A stretch of 6,482 bases of DNA from Bacteroidaceae bacterium. GTDB taxonomy: Bacteria > Bacteroidota > Bacteroidia > Bacteroidales > Bacteroidaceae. Made by a program: the position numbers and the translations under genes. Shown here piece after piece: positions 6,469 through 6,482 of the stretch. The DNA is taken from positions 1 to 6,482 of the forward strand of contig JAEDNQ010000125.1 of NCBI GenBank assembly GCA_016302435.1. Reading direction: 5' to 3'. Position 1 is the stretch's first letter. The number at the start of each line of letters is the position of its first letter. The notes under the pieces are model-generated. The model had not been told where the DNA came from. It searched no databases and was given only the letters and a program-made list of their open reading frames with translations.

Positions 6469-6482
6469 TGGAAGTTTATCAC
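6468..6482 (+). CDS. Start of a truncated gene, probable DUF3990 protein (runs off window)
   Basis: Only five codons are present (MEVYH), beginning in the TAATG overlap with the DUF3791 stop codon. DUF3990 proteins, which I recall as belonging to the ADP-ribosyltransferase-like superfamily, typically begin M-[KE]-[LV]-Y-H-G. Both the sequence and the position fit that family. Five residues cannot prove it, so the call rests mostly on the DUF3791 neighbour and the coupled start. Confidence 0.5.

Overview
The window looks like chromosomal DNA from a member of the Bacteroidales, most likely a Prevotella-type organism. Three things point there: a DUF4836 lipoprotein with an acidic stretch after its lipobox cysteine, a kinase–RapZ-C fusion next to a MurU-like nucleotidyltransferase, and start codons that lack Shine-Dalgarno sequences (the leaders are A- or pyrimidine-rich). 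All supported genes lie on the + strand. Genus-level assignment is inference.

Layout: (1) 21-1472 encodes a DUF4836-type outer-membrane lipoprotein. (2) A 170-base gap holds a 9-bp hairpin. (3) 1643-2287 encodes a LolD/MacB-class ABC ATPase with an altered Walker A and a serine where the switch histidine is expected. (4) After a 149-base AT-rich gap, 2437-3633 encodes its FtsX-like permease with four membrane segments. (5) 3690-5246 encodes an AmgK-like sugar kinase fused to the C-terminal domain of RapZ. (6) 5298-6059 encodes a MurU-like sugar-1-phosphate nucleotidyltransferase. (7) A 193-base non-coding gap follows. (8) 6253-6468 encodes a small DUF3791 protein whose stop codon overlaps the ATG of a next gene. 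That gene is cut by the window edge and begins MEVYH, as DUF3990 proteins do.

Two functional blocks can be proposed. The first is an envelope block: a lipoprotein, an ABC transporter of the mechanotransmission (FtsX/MacB/LolCDE) class, and a two-gene amino-sugar salvage route (anomeric kinase, then uridylyltransferase), as in the AmgK/MurU peptidoglycan recycling pathway. The kinase carries a RapZ-C domain, which in E. coli senses glucosamine-6-phosphate and binds sRNAs. The kinase might therefore be regulated by amino-sugar supply, or act as a sensor itself. This fusion is the most interesting item in the window. The second block, at the right edge, is a probable toxin-antitoxin-like DUF3791/DUF3990 pair. 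It is AT-richer (about 44% GC by hand count of the small gene) and probably accessory.

No tRNA, rRNA, CRISPR array, insertion sequence or clear promoter was found.
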